DNA of 64,000 bases from NCBI RefSeq assembly GCF_001613935.1, contig NZ_LQCI01000018.1:238968-302967 (forward strand), in the 5' to 3' direction. This DNA is from Amycolatopsis regifaucium (GTDB lineage: Bacteria > Actinomycetota > Actinomycetes > Mycobacteriales > Pseudonocardiaceae). This document shows positions 27,381 to 35,809 of this stretch, piece after piece. The notes beneath the pieces were generated by a model. The model ran no database searches. It was given only the letters and a program-made list of their open reading frames with translations, and had not been told where the DNA came from. The position numbers were made by a program, and so were the translations under genes. Numbering within the stretch: position 1 is the first letter of the stretch; the number at the start of each line of letters is the position of its first letter.

Positions 27381-27438
27381 TAGTCGAATGAGTGAGGTGC
27401 GTCAGTGATCTGCGACGCGATTAGTTAAGGGGGAGTCC

Positions 27439-28668
27439 GTGCGCAAGACCATGGCGCCACTGCTGCTTGCGGTGTTGGTGGTTTTTTCGGCACAGCAACT
27501 GATCACACCGATCCTGGCGCCGCTCTCGCGGCGGTTGGAGCTCACGGAAAGCCAGCTGGGGCTGGTCATCACCACGGCGGCGATCGCGCTGACCATCGCC
27601 AGCACGCTCTGGGGACGGGCGCTGGACCGCGTCGGCGTCCGGAAGGTGCTGCTCGCCGGGCTGGTGCTGGCCACCCTCGGGCTGACCGGTTTCGCCGTGG
27701 CTTCGGCACTCGGCCTCGCGGAGGTCCTGTCGTCGTCCTCGGTGCTCGCCGTGATGCTGGCGACCCGCAGCCTGTTGTTCGGCGCGGGGATCGCGGCGCT
27801 TCCGGTCGCGGCACTCGCCGCGGCCAGCGCGGCGACGTCCGACGAGGCCGATCGGACCAAGGCCGTCGGCCTCGTCGGCGCGGTACAAGGGATCTCGCTC
27901 GTCCTCGGACCGGCCTTGGGCGGCGCGCTCGCCGTCGTTTCGCTGACCCTGCCGCTCTATCTGGCCCCGGCGCTGACCGCGTTGCTCGCGATCTGGGTGT
28001 TCGCGACGGCCAGCCGTACGCCGCACGTGCGCCCCGCCGGGCCACGCGCGGCCGGGGTGAAGCCGTGGGAGGCCCGGCTCTGGCCGTTCTTCGCGATCGG
28101 TTTCCTGCTCTACCTGTCGCTGGGGCTGGTCCAGGTGATCACCGGCTTCCTCATCGCGGACCGGCTGCGTCTCGCGGCGGAGGAGACCGCGGGCTCGGTC
28201 GGTGTCGCGCTGTTCGCGGCGGGTCTGGTCCTCGTGGCCGTGCAGGGCGCCGTGGTCCCGAAGCTCGCCTGGCCTGCCGTCCGGCTGATGCGGGCCGGCG
28301 CGCCGATCGCCGTCGCCGGGTTCGTCCTGCTCGCGCTCGCCGGTCAGCTGTGGTCGATCACCGCCGCGTTCGCCGTCCTCTCGCTCGGCCTCGGCCTGGC
28401 GCTGCCCGGTTTCGCCGCCGCGCCGACGCTGATGGTCGGGCCGGAACAGCAGGGTTCGGTCGCCGGCCTGGTCAACGCCACGACCGGGGCGACGTTCATC
28501 GTGGGACCGCTGCTGGGCACCGCGCTCTACGAGACCGACCCGGCGGTGCCGATCTTCGCCGCCGCCGGTGCCGCGGCCGGTGCGTTGCTGCTGGCGGTGT
28601 TCTCACCGGCGGCGCGACGGTTGGCGACGCGGGCGACCGAGGTGGCGGAAGCGGCCCCGGCCGGCTGA
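27439..28668 (+). CDS. MFS transporter, probable metallophore exporter
   Basis: A 409-residue major facilitator protein with about 12 hydrophobic segments. The loop between helices 2 and 3 reads GRALDRVGVRKVLL, the MFS signature region. GTG start with AAGGGGGA just upstream. It is divergent from the metallophore operon and shares its control region, the usual arrangement for an EntS-like exporter. Substrate and direction are inferred from context only. Confidence 0.85.
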   Translation: MRKTMAPLLLAVLVVFSAQQLITPILAPLSRRLELTESQLGLVITTAAIALTIASTLWGRALDRVGVRKVLLAGLVLATLGLTGFAVASALGLAEVLSSSSVLAVMLATRSLLFGAGIAALPVAALAAASAATSDEADRTKAVGLVGAVQGISLVLGPALGGALAVVSLTLPLYLAPALTALLAIWVFATASRTPHVRPAGPRAAGVKPWEARLWPFFAIGFLLYLSLGLVQVITGFLIADRLRLAAEETAGSVGVALFAAGLVLVAVQGAVVPKLAWPAVRLMRAGAPIAVAGFVLLALAGQLWSITAAFAVLSLGLGLALPGFAAAPTLMVGPEQQGSVAGLVNATTGATFIVGPLLGTALYETDPAVPIFAAAGAAAGALLLAVFSPAARRLATRATEVAEAAPAG

Positions 28669-28786
28669 CCGTGGCTGAGGGAGAATGCTCCCGGAAAAGT
28701 CGCGGACCGATGTCCGGTCCGGTCCGGCGGCTCCGACGTCTCCGGCAGAAGGGCACCGAGGCGGTGTCCGCCGAGAGGAGCAAGCC

Positions 28787-29191
28787 ATGAAGTACATGAT
28801 CATGATGATGGGGTCGCAGAAGGACCTGAACAGCATCAGCGGCAGCTGGAGCGCCGACGACATCACGGCCCTGCACGAGTTCATGGGCAACTGGAACAAC
28901 GACCTGGTCGAGTCCGGCGAGTTCGTCGACGCGCAGGGCCTCTCCCAGCCGGCGCACGCCCGCCGGATCTCCCTGCGCGACGGCGCGCCCGTGGTGACCG
29001 ACGGACCGTATGCCGAGACGCAGGAGGTCCTCGTCGGCTACACGACCGTCGACTGCGCGAGCTACGACCGCGCGACCGAGATCGCGGCCAAGCTGGCGAA
29101 AACCCCGTATCCGGAAGGCACCGACCTCGGCCGCGACTGGTACGTCGACATCCGGCCGTGCGCCGACAGCTTCGAAGAACTGGAGCTCTAG
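28787..29191 (+). CDS. YCII/DGPF-domain protein, partner of the following ECF42 sigma factor
   Basis: A 134-residue YCII-related (DGPF-type) protein: MKYMIMMMG..., then the conserved TDGPYAETQEVLVGYTTVDCASYDRATEIAAKL segment. ATG with GAGAGGAG upstream. Its stop shares one base with the GTG of the sigma factor. DGPF proteins are the standard genomic partners of group ECF42 sigma factors and are reported as their targets. Their biochemical role is not settled. Confidence 0.88.
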   Translation: MKYMIMMMGSQKDLNSISGSWSADDITALHEFMGNWNNDLVESGEFVDAQGLSQPAHARRISLRDGAPVVTDGPYAETQEVLVGYTTVDCASYDRATEIAAKLAKTPYPEGTDLGRDWYVDIRPCADSFEELEL

Positions 29192-30426
29192 TGCCGGACA
29201 GTGGCCTCGAGGGCCTGCTGCGTGAGCTGTCGCCGCAGGTCCTCGGCGCCCTCGTCCGCCGCTACGGGCACTTCGACCTGGCAGAGGACGCGACGCAGGA
29301 AGCGCTGCTCGCGGCCGCGGCGCAATGGCCGGGCGAAGGGCTGCCGGACAATCCGCGGGCATGGCTCATCACCGTCGCCTCGCGACGGCTGACGGATCTC
29401 CTCCGCGCCGAGCAGGCGCGGCGCCGTCGCGAAGACACCGTCGTCCAGTGGACGTTACCGGAAGAACATCTCGCCCCCGCCGCGGACCGACTGGCGGCCG
29501 ACAGCGACGACACGCTCATCCTGCTGTTCCTGTGCTGCCACCCGTCGCTGTCCCCGGCGTCGCAGATCGCGCTGACCCTGCGGGCGGTCGGAGGCCTCAC
29601 CACGGCGGAGATCGCGCGGGCGTTCCTGGTCCCGGAGTCGACGATGACCCGGCGGATCAGCCGTGCGAAGACCGGCATCAAGACCAGCGGTGTCCCGTTC
29701 GGCATGCCGCCGGAGGCCGACCGCGCGGCGCGGCTCGACGCGGTGCTCCACGTGCTGTACCTCATCTTCAATGAGGGCTATGCCAGCACATCGGGCCCGG
29801 ACCTGGTGCGAAGCGAGCTTTCCGCCGAAGCCATCAGGCTGGCCAGGATCGTCCACCGGCTCTTGCCCGACGACAGCGAGGTCACCGGACTGCTCGCGCT
29901 GATGCTGCTCACCGACGCCCGCCGTCCGGCGAGGACGGCTCCGGACGGAACGCCGGTCCCGATGTCCGAACAGGACCGAAGCCGCTGGAACAGCGAGTAC
30001 ATCGCCGAGGGGGTCGCGCTGTTGTCAGAAGCGCTGCCGCACGGGCCGACCGGGCAGTTCCAGATCCAGGCGGCGATCGCCGCGCTGCACGACGAGGCAC
30101 CGCGTGCCGAGGAGACTGATTGGCCGCAGATCGAGGCCCTGTACGAGCTTCTGCTGCGGCTGTCCGACAATCCCGTGGTGTCGTTGAACCACGCCGTCGC
30201 CGTCGGGATGGCCCGAGGTGCGCGAGAAGGGCTGGCCGCGCTGGAAAAGCTCGACGACCGGATCTCCGGCGACCACCGGTTCCACGCCGCGAGAGCGCAT
30301 CTGCTGGAAATGGCCGGTGAGGGCGCCGAGGCCGTCGAGTCCTATGTGGAGGCCGCGCGACGGGCGACCGGCCTGCCGCACCAGCGGTACCTCCACGGCC
30401 GCGCCGCCCGACTGCGCGAGTCGTGA
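29191..30426 (+). CDS. ECF42-type RNA polymerase sigma factor with C-terminal TPR-like extension
   Basis: A 411-residue SigJ/ECF42-like factor. Region 2 (YGHFDLAEDATQEALLAAAAQWP) and region 4 (LTLRAVGGLTTAEIARAFLVPESTMTRRISRAKTGI) occupy the first 180 residues. The rest is the long alpha-helical extension of this group (FNEGYASTSGPDLVRSELSAEAIRLARIVHRLLPD...), which replaces an anti-sigma factor as regulator. I use the GTG that overlaps the YCII stop by one base; the longer frame runs into the YCII gene. Context points to co-expression and autoregulation. Confidence 0.9.
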   Translation: MPDSGLEGLLRELSPQVLGALVRRYGHFDLAEDATQEALLAAAAQWPGEGLPDNPRAWLITVASRRLTDLLRAEQARRRREDTVVQWTLPEEHLAPAADRLAADSDDTLILLFLCCHPSLSPASQIALTLRAVGGLTTAEIARAFLVPESTMTRRISRAKTGIKTSGVPFGMPPEADRAARLDAVLHVLYLIFNEGYASTSGPDLVRSELSAEAIRLARIVHRLLPDDSEVTGLLALMLLTDARRPARTAPDGTPVPMSEQDRSRWNSEYIAEGVALLSEALPHGPTGQFQIQAAIAALHDEAPRAEETDWPQIEALYELLLRLSDNPVVSLNHAVAVGMARGAREGLAALEKLDDRISGDHRFHAARAHLLEMAGEGAEAVESYVEAARRATGLPHQRYLHGRAARLRES

Positions 30427-30486
30427 GTGGCGATTCGGCCGCCTGGCCGTGAAGCCTCCTTGAGGGTAGTGCGTGATCGGCACGAG

Positions 30487-30541
30487 CTTGATCAACGGAG
30501 GATTCGGGACGTTGAGTGTCCCGGATCTTCCGTTGATCAAG
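30487..30541. repeat. 55-base intergenic hairpin: 24-base arms, 7-base loop
   Basis: The arms begin CTTGATCAACGGA and end TCCGTTGATCAAG, with inner GGGAC/GTCCC around the loop GTTGAGT. Only two of 24 positions mismatch, both G-T type, so the RNA form is almost fully paired. It lies 60 bases after the sigma factor stop, with no T-run on either side. It may be a rho-independent-like terminator or one copy of a genome repeat. The surrounding interval from 30427 to 30774 holds no gene that I can support. Confidence 0.7.
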
Positions 30542-30670
30542 GTGTGAGACCAGGCGATGATGCGCGCGGAACCACCACGCTCGGGCAGGCCCGCGAAAGC
30601 CAATGCCGGCCTCAGCAGCACCACCAGTCACCACGGCGGGGCGGGAAACTCGACCTCCACACCTTCCCCA

Positions 30671-30725
30671 GTACATGAAGGCCCCCTTCACTGCGCCTAG
30701 CGCAAGGAAGGGGGCCATCATGTAC
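30671..30725. terminator. Palindrome between convergent genes, related to the ATGAAGG...TTCA repeat family
   Basis: Arms of 19 bases (GTACATGAAGGCCCCCTTC and its complement with one mismatch) enclose a 17-base centre that itself contains TGCGcctaGCGCA. It lies 49 bases downstream of the secreted-protein gene (minus strand) and beyond the sigma factor (plus strand), so it could terminate both. Its ATGAAGGCCCCCTTCACTGC half is close to the units at 38597 and 19479. Confidence 0.6.
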
Positions 30726-30774
30726 TGCACGCGAGCAAGACCGCAGGTGACCCGAATCGCCACTCACGACCGGT

Positions 30775-31632
30775 CTAGCAGCTGAGCAGAAGCCCGGTGA
30801 CCGCGGTGCAGGTCGCCGACGCGGTGTTGTCGGCCGTGTTCGGGTCGGTGACGGAACTCTGCACGATCTTCGCGGTCGTCTTGACCGGCCCGAGGGTCAG
30901 CAGCCCGGCCGCCACCGTGAACTTCGCCGTAGCACCGGCTCCGACCGCGAGCGAAGAGAAGTCGCAATTGACGACCTTCGTGCCACCCGGGTTCGAGCAG
31001 GTGGACGAGCCGGTGAAGCGCAACCCGTTGCCGAGGGTCGAAGCCACCCGGATCCCGGACGCCGTCGCCGGGCCCGCGTTCGTGACCTTGACCGTGAACT
31101 CGACCGACGATGTCAGTATTCCGCGCGGGGACGCGGTCAGCGTGACCCCGAGGTTCGCGGTGCTCGGGACGTCGGTGATGGTCAGCACGGGACCGTCGAG
31201 GATCTCGAAACTGTAGTTGTCACCGACGAACTGGTGCTGCAGGGTGACGCCGCCCAGCGGCGCGTCCTCCTTGACCCGGAAGGTGAACAGCACGGTCTTG
31301 CTCTGACCGGGCGTCACGGTGCCGACCCCGCCGCGGATACTCCCGCCGAGCATGTCGCAGGCGAACGCCCCGGGGCAGGACACCAGGTCGACGATTCCGG
31401 GCAGCGGGGATTCCTTGCCGTAGAGCGTCGCCTTGCCACCTTCGATGGTCGACGTCGCGTCGGCGTTGTAGACGGTCTGCGAAACGGTGAATGTCTGTCC
31501 ACGTTGGACAGTGGTCGGGGAGACCTCCACCGCGCTGGTCGGCGGGGCCGCGAGGGCGGAGGACGGCGCAACGAGCATGATCGCGGCCACAGCGGCCACC
31601 AGAGACAGCAGTGAGGCTTTTCGAAGCTTCAT
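30775..31632 (-). CDS. Secreted protein with DUF11-like repeats
   Basis: A 285-residue exported protein. Residues 1-28 form a Sec signal peptide (KLRKASLLSLVAAVAAIMLVAPSSALA). The mature part has Ig-like beta-sandwich features: a first domain starting SAVEVSPTTVQRGQTFTVSQTV and a C-terminal DUF11-type domain (ANLGVTLTASPRGILTSSVEFTVKVTNAGPATASGIRV ... DPNTADNTAS). It has paired cysteines (CPGAFAC, and near the C-terminus). No anchor or sortase motif is seen, so it is probably released to the medium or wall. Function unknown. Confidence 0.85.
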   Translation of the reverse strand: MKLRKASLLSLVAAVAAIMLVAPSSALAAPPTSAVEVSPTTVQRGQTFTVSQTVYNADATSTIEGGKATLYGKESPLPGIVDLVSCPGAFACDMLGGSIRGGVGTVTPGQSKTVLFTFRVKEDAPLGGVTLQHQFVGDNYSFEILDGPVLTITDVPSTANLGVTLTASPRGILTSSVEFTVKVTNAGPATASGIRVASTLGNGLRFTGSSTCSNPGGTKVVNCDFSSLAVGAGATAKFTVAAGLLTLGPVKTTAKIVQSSVTDPNTADNTASATCTAVTGLLLSC

Positions 31633-32036
31633 CGGTTCTCACTATTCCGGTCGGGGGCGTCGCGCCGATCGGTGCGGACAACGATCAGTCGCCCAGGAAC
31701 GGACATTCGTTACCGCCGCCTCCCCCCAAGTGGCCCGCAAGTCTCACCCGCTCGGCGTAGGTGACCTGGTTGTCGGCGTAGGTACGACGTAGTCCAGTCA
31801 TGCCTTGTATTCGTGACGCTGCCGGCTAGGAAATGCACGATGCCGCCCGGTCGCGGTCGCGGACCGGCCAGGTCGAGCACGGTCTTCGCCGAGCTGTACA
31901 GATCGCCGTCCACAGGCAGGAAATCGACGACGACTTCAGCGCCACCGGAGCCGGTTTCGTTGCGGTAACCGAGGGGTCCGCCCCTACCATCGCGTTCGCC
32001 GCCGGTGTTCGAGGTCCGGCGCGGAAAAGGAGCACC
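31633..32036. other. Non-coding interval of 404 bases with no supported gene
   Basis: This gap separates the divergent secreted-protein gene and the NAD(P)-binding-protein gene. Both strands have open frames, but codon use is irregular and I recognise no domain in them. The part nearest 31633 should hold the secreted-protein promoter and the part near 32030 the ribosome site AAAAGGAG of the next gene. Confidence 0.5.
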
Positions 32037-32690
32037 ATGAGCAGGATCGTCATCTTCGGGGCAGGCGGACGTGGAGGACGCCGTGCCGTCGCCGAAGCCG
32101 TGAGCCGCGGGCACCAGGTGACCGCCGCCGTCCGGGAGCCCCGCCGCCACGCGGATCTCGCCGGGGACAACGTCACCCTGGTCGCCGCCGACGTCACGGT
32201 CGCGGACGACGTCGCCAAGGCCGCCGCCGGGCACGACGCCGCGATCAGTTCCATCTACCGCGCGGATCTCCCGTCCCAGGTGTACTACCCGGCCGCCGCG
32301 CACGCGCTGATCGACGGCCTCGGCCGGGCGGGGGTCGCGAGACTGGTCGTCGTCGGCGTCGGATCGGCGCTGGAGATCGCCCCGGGTGTCGCGTTCCACG
32401 ACCAGCCGGACTGGCCGGCCGCGCACCGCGAGTTCTCCCTCGGGCACACGGCGGAACTGGAGGTCCTCCGTACGTCCGGCGACGGACTGGACTGGGTGGT
32501 CATCGCGCCGCCGCCCGCGATGATCGACGAACACGCCGATCGCACGGGCGAATACCGCACCGGGGACCACCGGGTGCTGCCGCGCGCGGAGGACGCGGGG
32601 CCGTTTTCCTACGCGGATCTCGCGGTCGCGCTGATCGACGAGATCGAACGGCCGGCACACTCGCGGGCGATGGTCGCCATCGACCACTGA
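32037..32690 (+). CDS. NAD(P)H-binding protein, atypical SDR (NmrA-like)
   Basis: A 217-residue single Rossmann-fold protein with the nucleotide loop IVIFGAGGRGGRRAV and VTAAVREPRR, as in NmrA/BVR-B-like proteins that act as redox sensors or NAD(P)H-dependent reductases. The central VVVGVGSALEI strand and the C-terminal YADLAVALIDEIERPAHSRAMVAI segment fit that family. ATG chosen for the AAAAGGAG site just upstream; the longer frame has no such site. No partner gene is evident. Confidence 0.85.
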   Translation: MSRIVIFGAGGRGGRRAVAEAVSRGHQVTAAVREPRRHADLAGDNVTLVAADVTVADDVAKAAAGHDAAISSIYRADLPSQVYYPAAAHALIDGLGRAGVARLVVVGVGSALEIAPGVAFHDQPDWPAAHREFSLGHTAELEVLRTSGDGLDWVVIAPPPAMIDEHADRTGEYRTGDHRVLPRAEDAGPFSYADLAVALIDEIERPAHSRAMVAIDH

Positions 32691-32699
32691 CCTGACGCG

Positions 32700-33623
32700 C
32701 TACCGCTCGGGCGTGTCGCCACCGTTCTGCTGCTCGGCGAGGAAGCGTTCGAACTGGGTGCCCAGCTCCTCCGCGGTCGGCATGTGCTCGACCGACTCCG
32801 CGAGCAGGCTCTCCTTGCCGGACGCCTCCATGAAGGTGTCGTACTGCCGCTCCAGCGCCCGCACCACGTCGGCGACCTTCTCCGACTCGGCGACCTGGCG
32901 GTCGATCTCGGCGTCCGCCTCGCGCGAGGCCTCCCGCAGGGCCTCGTCCGGCAGGTTCAGCCCGGTCGCCCGGGCGACCGCTTCGAGCAGGTGCAGCGCC
33001 GCGCTCGGGTACGTCGACTCCGCCAGGTAGTGCGGCACGTGCGCGGCGAACCCGGCGGCGTCGTGCCCCCACTCGCCGAAGCGGAACTCCAGCAACGCGG
33101 CGACGCTGCCCGGCACCTGCATCCGGTTGGGCAGCGGACGGTGCTCGCCGACCAGTTCGTCGCGGGTCGCGTGCGCGGTCACCCCGAGCGGGCGGGTGTG
33201 CGGCGCGCCCATCGGGATGCCGTGGAAACCGGTGGTGAGCCGGACGTCCCAGCGCTCCACCAGCCCGCGCACCGCCGCGCAGAACCGCTCCCAGTCGTGG
33301 TCCGGTTCCGGGCCGGTGAGCAGCAGGAACGGCACTCCGTCGGCGTCGTGCAGCAGGTGGACGACCAGTTCGGGGGCGTCGTAGGCCTCCCAGCGGTCGA
33401 TGGCGTAGGTCATCAGCGGGCGCCGCGAGCGGTAGTCGATGAGGCGATCGACGTCGAAGCGCGCGATCACGCGGTGCTCGGAGGAGTTCAGGAGGTGCTC
33501 GGCGACGAGCTTGCCGGCCGAACCCGCGTCCATGAAACCGTCGAAGTAGTGCAGGAGCACGGCCCCGCCGAGGTCAGGGACGTCCGAGTCCACCTCGTAC
33601 AGGTCTTCCGGGTCCAGCGCCAC
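32700..33623 (-). CDS. PAC2 family protein (proteasome-assembly-chaperone-like)
   Basis: A 307-residue member of the PAC2/DUF75 family that is common in actinobacteria: LYEVDSDVPDLGGAVLLHYFDGFMDAGSAGKL, then RVIARFDVDRLIDYRSRRPLM and a family-typical FHGIPMGAPHTRP. The last 80 residues are acidic and probably coiled (EADAEIDRQVAESEKVADVVRALERQ). It converges on the preceding gene with a 9-base gap. The precise role in bacteria is unknown; relatives are linked to proteasome or ATP-grasp contexts. Confidence 0.85.
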   Translation of the reverse strand: MALDPEDLYEVDSDVPDLGGAVLLHYFDGFMDAGSAGKLVAEHLLNSSEHRVIARFDVDRLIDYRSRRPLMTYAIDRWEAYDAPELVVHLLHDADGVPFLLLTGPEPDHDWERFCAAVRGLVERWDVRLTTGFHGIPMGAPHTRPLGVTAHATRDELVGEHRPLPNRMQVPGSVAALLEFRFGEWGHDAAGFAAHVPHYLAESTYPSAALHLLEAVARATGLNLPDEALREASREADAEIDRQVAESEKVADVVRALERQYDTFMEASGKESLLAESVEHMPTAEELGTQFERFLAEQQNGGDTPER

Positions 33624-33770
33624 CAGATCCTCCAGCTTTCGTGGTTACAACCGTCTATGGGTGGCAACGCCCCGATAGGGGGCATCCATTCCGCCGTTGG
33701 TGGCCGAGATCCTATCCGGGCGTGACAGTTGTCGTGGGCGGACCACACGGCGGTGGTGCAGGCTGGAGTG

Positions 33771-34283
33771 GTGACAGAGGAGACGGCACCGCCCGAACGG
33801 CTCACCCTGCGCCCGCCCGCGAACCGGGTCAGCCGTCGCGCCATCGGGTACTGGACCGTGTGGGCCGCGGTCGGCTGGGCGGTGCTCATCGGCGTCCAAG
33901 CGGTGTTCGTGCTCACGAGTGACGACCCGCCGACGTGGCTCACGGTGACCTGGGCGATCTCGTGCGTGCTCGCCCCGCTGCATCTGCTGGTCATGCCGCA
34001 GTGGCGGTACCGGATCCACCGCTGGGAGGTCACCGGCGAGGCCGTGTACACCCAGGAAGGCTGGCTCAAACAGGACTGGCGGATCGCGCCGATCTCGCGG
34101 ATCCAGACCGTCGACATCGAACGCGACCCGGTCGAGCAGCTGTTCCGGCTGGCGAAGATCACCGTGACCACGGCGTCGGCCGCGGGTCCGGTGAAGATCG
34201 CCGGTCTCGACCACACCGAAGCGCTGGCGTTGGCCGCCGAGCTCACGAAGACCACTCAAGCCACCCCTGGTGACGCGACATGA
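33771..34283 (+). CDS. Bacterial PH-domain membrane protein (YdbS-like)
   Basis: About 170 residues: two transmembrane helices (VWAAVGWAVLIGVQAVFVL and LTVTWAISCVLAPLHLLVM), then a bPH2 domain (YRIHRWEVTGEAVYTQEGWLKQDWRIAPISRIQTVDIERDPVEQLFRLAKITVTTAS). This is the YdbS half of the YdbS-YdbT pair. The GTG start is uncertain; an in-frame TTG lies 42 bases upstream. Its stop overlaps the next ATG by four bases. Confidence 0.87.
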   Translation: MTEETAPPERLTLRPPANRVSRRAIGYWTVWAAVGWAVLIGVQAVFVLTSDDPPTWLTVTWAISCVLAPLHLLVMPQWRYRIHRWEVTGEAVYTQEGWLKQDWRIAPISRIQTVDIERDPVEQLFRLAKITVTTASAAGPVKIAGLDHTEALALAAELTKTTQATPGDAT

Positions 34284-35809
34284 CCGTCGACGTGGCCCCG
34301 GAAGCCGAGCTGGAGCAGTGGCATCGTCTCGACCGCCGGATGCTGTTGATCCGGCCGGTGCTCGACGTCGTCAAATCGCTGCCGGTGCTGATCGGGACGG
34401 TGCTGCTCGGCCGGGGCAACGGCTGGGAGTGGATCGGCCTCGGCATCACCGCGGTGACCGTGCTGGTCGGGATCTCGCACGTCCTCACGTCGCGGTATCG
34501 CGTGGCCGACGGCCAGGTGGAATGGACGACGGGCCTGCTGCTGCGCAAACATCGCGCGATCCCGCTGGACCGCGTGCGCACGGTGGACGTCACCTCGGAA
34601 CCGAAGCACCGCCTGTTCTCCCTCAGTGCCGTACGGATCGGCACCGGGCGGCATTCGCCCGGTCAGGGCGCGGGCGGTGACCAACTGGTGCTCGATGCCG
34701 TCAGCGCGACCGAAGCGCACCGGCTGCGCACGGTCCTCCTGCACCGCAAGGAAGTCGTCACCGAATCCGAGTCCGCGCCACCGCCGGAGCAGGTCGTGGC
34801 GGAGGTGGACCGGAAATGGCTTCGGTACGCGCCGTTCACCCTGTCCGGGCTGGCCGTGGTGGGCGCGGTGTTCGCCACGGTCTGGCATTTCGCGCATCAG
34901 CTGAACATCGCCCCGGAGAACGTCGGCCCGCTGCGGAACCTCCTGGACGGGCTGGCCGACACCGCGGTCTGGCTGATCGTCGTCATCGCGGCGGTCGTCC
35001 TGCTGGTCGTCGTCTCGCTGCTGTCCGTGGGTGGCTACGTCCTCTCGTTCTGGAACTTCAAGCTCACCCGGGAGCCGGAGGGCACCCTGCACGTCCGGCG
35101 CGGGCTGATCACCACGCGTTCGGTGTCCATCGAAGAGGACCGTCTTCGCGGCGTCGAGGTGAAGGAACCGTTGCCGCTGCGGATCGCGGGCGGGGCGCGG
35201 CTCACCGCGATCGCGGGCGGGCTGCGCGAGGGCAAGGGCGAGGACAAGGGCGGCGGTCTCCTGCTGCCGCCCGCGCCGGTCGGACGGGTCCACGAGGTCG
35301 CGGCGGAGGTGCTGCGGGAGAACTTCGACCCGGCGACCGTGCCGCTGAACCGGCATCCGCGGCGCGCCCTGACCCGGCGGCTCACCCGGGCCGTCGGCGG
35401 CGTGCTGATCCTCGCGGCGGCGCTGGCCGGCCTGGCGTGGATCGATTTCCTGCCGGACTGGATGTGGCAGGTCGCGCTCGGCCTTGTCCCGTTCGCCGCG
35501 CTCGTCGGCTGGGACCGCTACCGCAATCTCGGCCACGCGATCGTCGGGCGGTATCTGGTCAGCCGCTCCGGTTCACTGGCGCGGGCGACGGTGGCGATCC
35601 GGCGTGAAGGAGTCACGGGGATCGTCGTCAGCCGCTCGTTCTTCCAACGCCGCGGCGGGTTGATCACCGTGACCGCCCCGATCGCGGCGGGCAGCGGCGG
35701 CTATCAGGTGGTCGACGTCGGCGAATCGGCCGGACTGGCGATGGCGGAGCAGGCGGCACCAGGCTTGCTCACGCCGTTCCTGCGGCGCACGGCTAGCGAT
35801 AGCCGGTGA
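34280..35809 (+). CDS. Bacterial PH-domain membrane protein (YdbT-like)
   Basis: A 509-residue YdbT-type protein with paired membrane helices alternating with three bPH2 domains: about residues 65-155 (YRVADGQVEWTTGLLLRKHRAIPLDRVRTVDV), 265-355 (REPEGTLHVRRGLITTRSVSIEEDRLRGVEV) and 425-505 (YLVSRSGSLARATVAIRREGVTGIVVSRSFFQRRGGLI). It is translationally coupled to the YdbS-like gene (ATGA), a conserved pair in Firmicutes and Actinobacteria. In Bacillus the pair protects against certain bacteriocins. Its last 17 bases overlap the convergent SDR gene. Confidence 0.9.
   Translation: MTVDVAPEAELEQWHRLDRRMLLIRPVLDVVKSLPVLIGTVLLGRGNGWEWIGLGITAVTVLVGISHVLTSRYRVADGQVEWTTGLLLRKHRAIPLDRVRTVDVTSEPKHRLFSLSAVRIGTGRHSPGQGAGGDQLVLDAVSATEAHRLRTVLLHRKEVVTESESAPPPEQVVAEVDRKWLRYAPFTLSGLAVVGAVFATVWHFAHQLNIAPENVGPLRNLLDGLADTAVWLIVVIAAVVLLVVVSLLSVGGYVLSFWNFKLTREPEGTLHVRRGLITTRSVSIEEDRLRGVEVKEPLPLRIAGGARLTAIAGGLREGKGEDKGGGLLLPPAPVGRVHEVAAEVLRENFDPATVPLNRHPRRALTRRLTRAVGGVLILAAALAGLAWIDFLPDWMWQVALGLVPFAALVGWDRYRNLGHAIVGRYLVSRSGSLARATVAIRREGVTGIVVSRSFFQRRGGLITVTAPIAAGSGGYQVVDVGESAGLAMAEQAAPGLLTPFLRRTASDSR

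Noticed and set aside
28704..28720. Small GGACCG/CGGTCC hairpin after the first MFS gene
   Set aside because: Only six base pairs in very GC-rich sequence; it could arise by chance.
31710..32687. Long minus-strand open frame opposite the NAD(P)-binding gene
   Set aside because: Antisense shadow of a recognised gene; no domain and no ribosome site.
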